From Burkholderia sp. MS389 (lineage in GTDB: Bacteria; Pseudomonadota; Gammaproteobacteria; Burkholderiales; Burkholderiaceae), in assembly GCF_016899425.1 (NCBI RefSeq), contig NZ_CP045994.1:2046001-2110000 (forward strand): a stretch of DNA of 64,000 nucleotides, read 5' to 3'. This document shows, piece after piece, positions 63,646 through 64,000 of this stretch (position 1 is its first letter; every line of letters starts with the position of its first letter). A program made the position numbers and the translations under genes. The notes beneath the pieces are model-generated. The model was not told the DNA's origin. It saw only the letters and a program-made list of their open reading frames with translations, and searched no databases.

Positions 63646-64000
63646 TTAGCGGGCGATCTTGAACAGCCGGAAAAAGTTCTGCGTCGTCGCATCGGCGAGC
63701 GCCTCGACGGCGATCCCGCGCTCGGATGCGATAAAGCGTCCGACATGGCTGACGTACGCAGGTTCATTCGGCTTGCCGCGATACGGCACCGGCGCGAGGT
63801 ACGGCGAGTCGGTCTCGATCAGCAGCCGGTCGAGCGGCACGCGCCGCGCGACGTCCTGCACGTCGGTCGCGTTCTTGAATGTGACGATGCCCGACAGCGA
63901 GATGTGGAAGTTCTGCGCGAGCGCCTGCTCGGCGACCGGCCACGGCTCGGTGAAGCAGTGCATCACGCCGCCCGGCACGTCCGCGCGCTCCTCGGCCATG
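63646..64000 (-). CDS. TatD-family hydrolase (5' end beyond the window)
   Basis: C-terminal 118 or so residues of a TatD/YcfH metal-dependent hydrolase. It keeps the family motifs VMHCFTE (metal His), LLIETDSPYLAPVPYRGKPNEPAYV and the C-terminal NFFRLF. An ATG at 63999 is in frame but conservation requires more N-terminal sequence, so the gene starts outside the window. It lies 43 nt upstream of the ankyrin gene. Confidence 0.85.
   Translation of the reverse strand, partial: MAEERADVPGGVMHCFTEPWPVAEQALAQNFHISLSGIVTFKNATDVQDVARRVPLDRLLIETDSPYLAPVPYRGKPNEPAYVSHVGRFIASERGIAVEALADATTQNFFRLFKIAR

Overview
The window is high-GC DNA with densely packed genes. It reads as a piece of the main chromosome of a Burkholderia, most like the Burkholderia cepacia complex. 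The evidence is gene content and order rather than a database search: ffs/trxA/rho, a complete L-Ara4N (arn) cluster with ArnA split into two genes, the rpsF-priB-rpsR-rplI-dnaB cluster with primosomal PriB, alaA-hom-thrC-moeA-moaD-moaE, clpB beside nsrR, and GTG/TTG starts. I see no insertion sequence, phage, CRISPR array, tRNA or rRNA, so this is mainly core chromosome rather than a genomic island.

Layout. 1-5.8 kb: SRP RNA, thioredoxin, Rho, a MerR/MFS pair, an MtfA-type peptidase and type B L31. 5.9-9.1 kb: a membrane glycosyltransferase coupled to a MATE transporter. 9.1-17.7 kb: a complete acetoin-catabolism locus (acoX, acetoin/diacetyl-reductase-like SDR, acoA, acoB, acoC and a dedicated lipoyl synthase paralogue). 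It is divergent from its sigma54 activator acoR; a sigma54 promoter and dyad enhancer candidates lie between them. 17.7-20.1 kb: a CMD protein/MerR pair, an exported HhH protein with a histone-H1-like tail, and a YidB protein. 20.1-24.2 kb: clpB with a heat-shock promoter, and nsrR divergent from a truncated haemoglobin. 24.3-30.6 kb: molybdopterin synthase genes, moeA, threonine biosynthesis and an alanine-type aminotransferase. 30.9-38.8 kb: a Mth938-like protein followed by arnT, a flippase subunit, arnB, arnC, the ArnA formyltransferase, the ArnA decarboxylase and arnD.

38.9-50.6 kb: a Bcp peroxiredoxin, a candidate small RNA, a PIN-PhoH protein, an NlpC/P60 lipoprotein, a Pit phosphate transporter with its DUF47 partner, dnaB, the S9/S18/PriB/S6 ribosomal operon with a candidate S6:S18 autoregulatory leader, an ECF sigma/anti-sigma pair and a LysR regulator. 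50.7-54.3 kb: the glyoxylate-to-glycerate pathway gcl-hyi-glxR, divergent from the LysR gene. 54.3-64 kb: a Kbp-like LysM protein behind a possible attenuator, asparaginase, PsiF, a SYLF lipoprotein, a GT4 glycosyltransferase, an AAA ATPase beside an MscS channel, an orphan Rap1a/Tai-type immunity protein, an exported ankyrin protein and a TatD gene cut by the window edge.

No single large undescribed system stands out. The parts most worth a second look are the candidate sRNA at about 39.36-39.49 kb, the terminator-like hairpin inside the kbp leader, the exported HhH/H1-tail protein, the AcoR dyads, and the AAA-ATPase/MscS pair with its orphan immunity gene.
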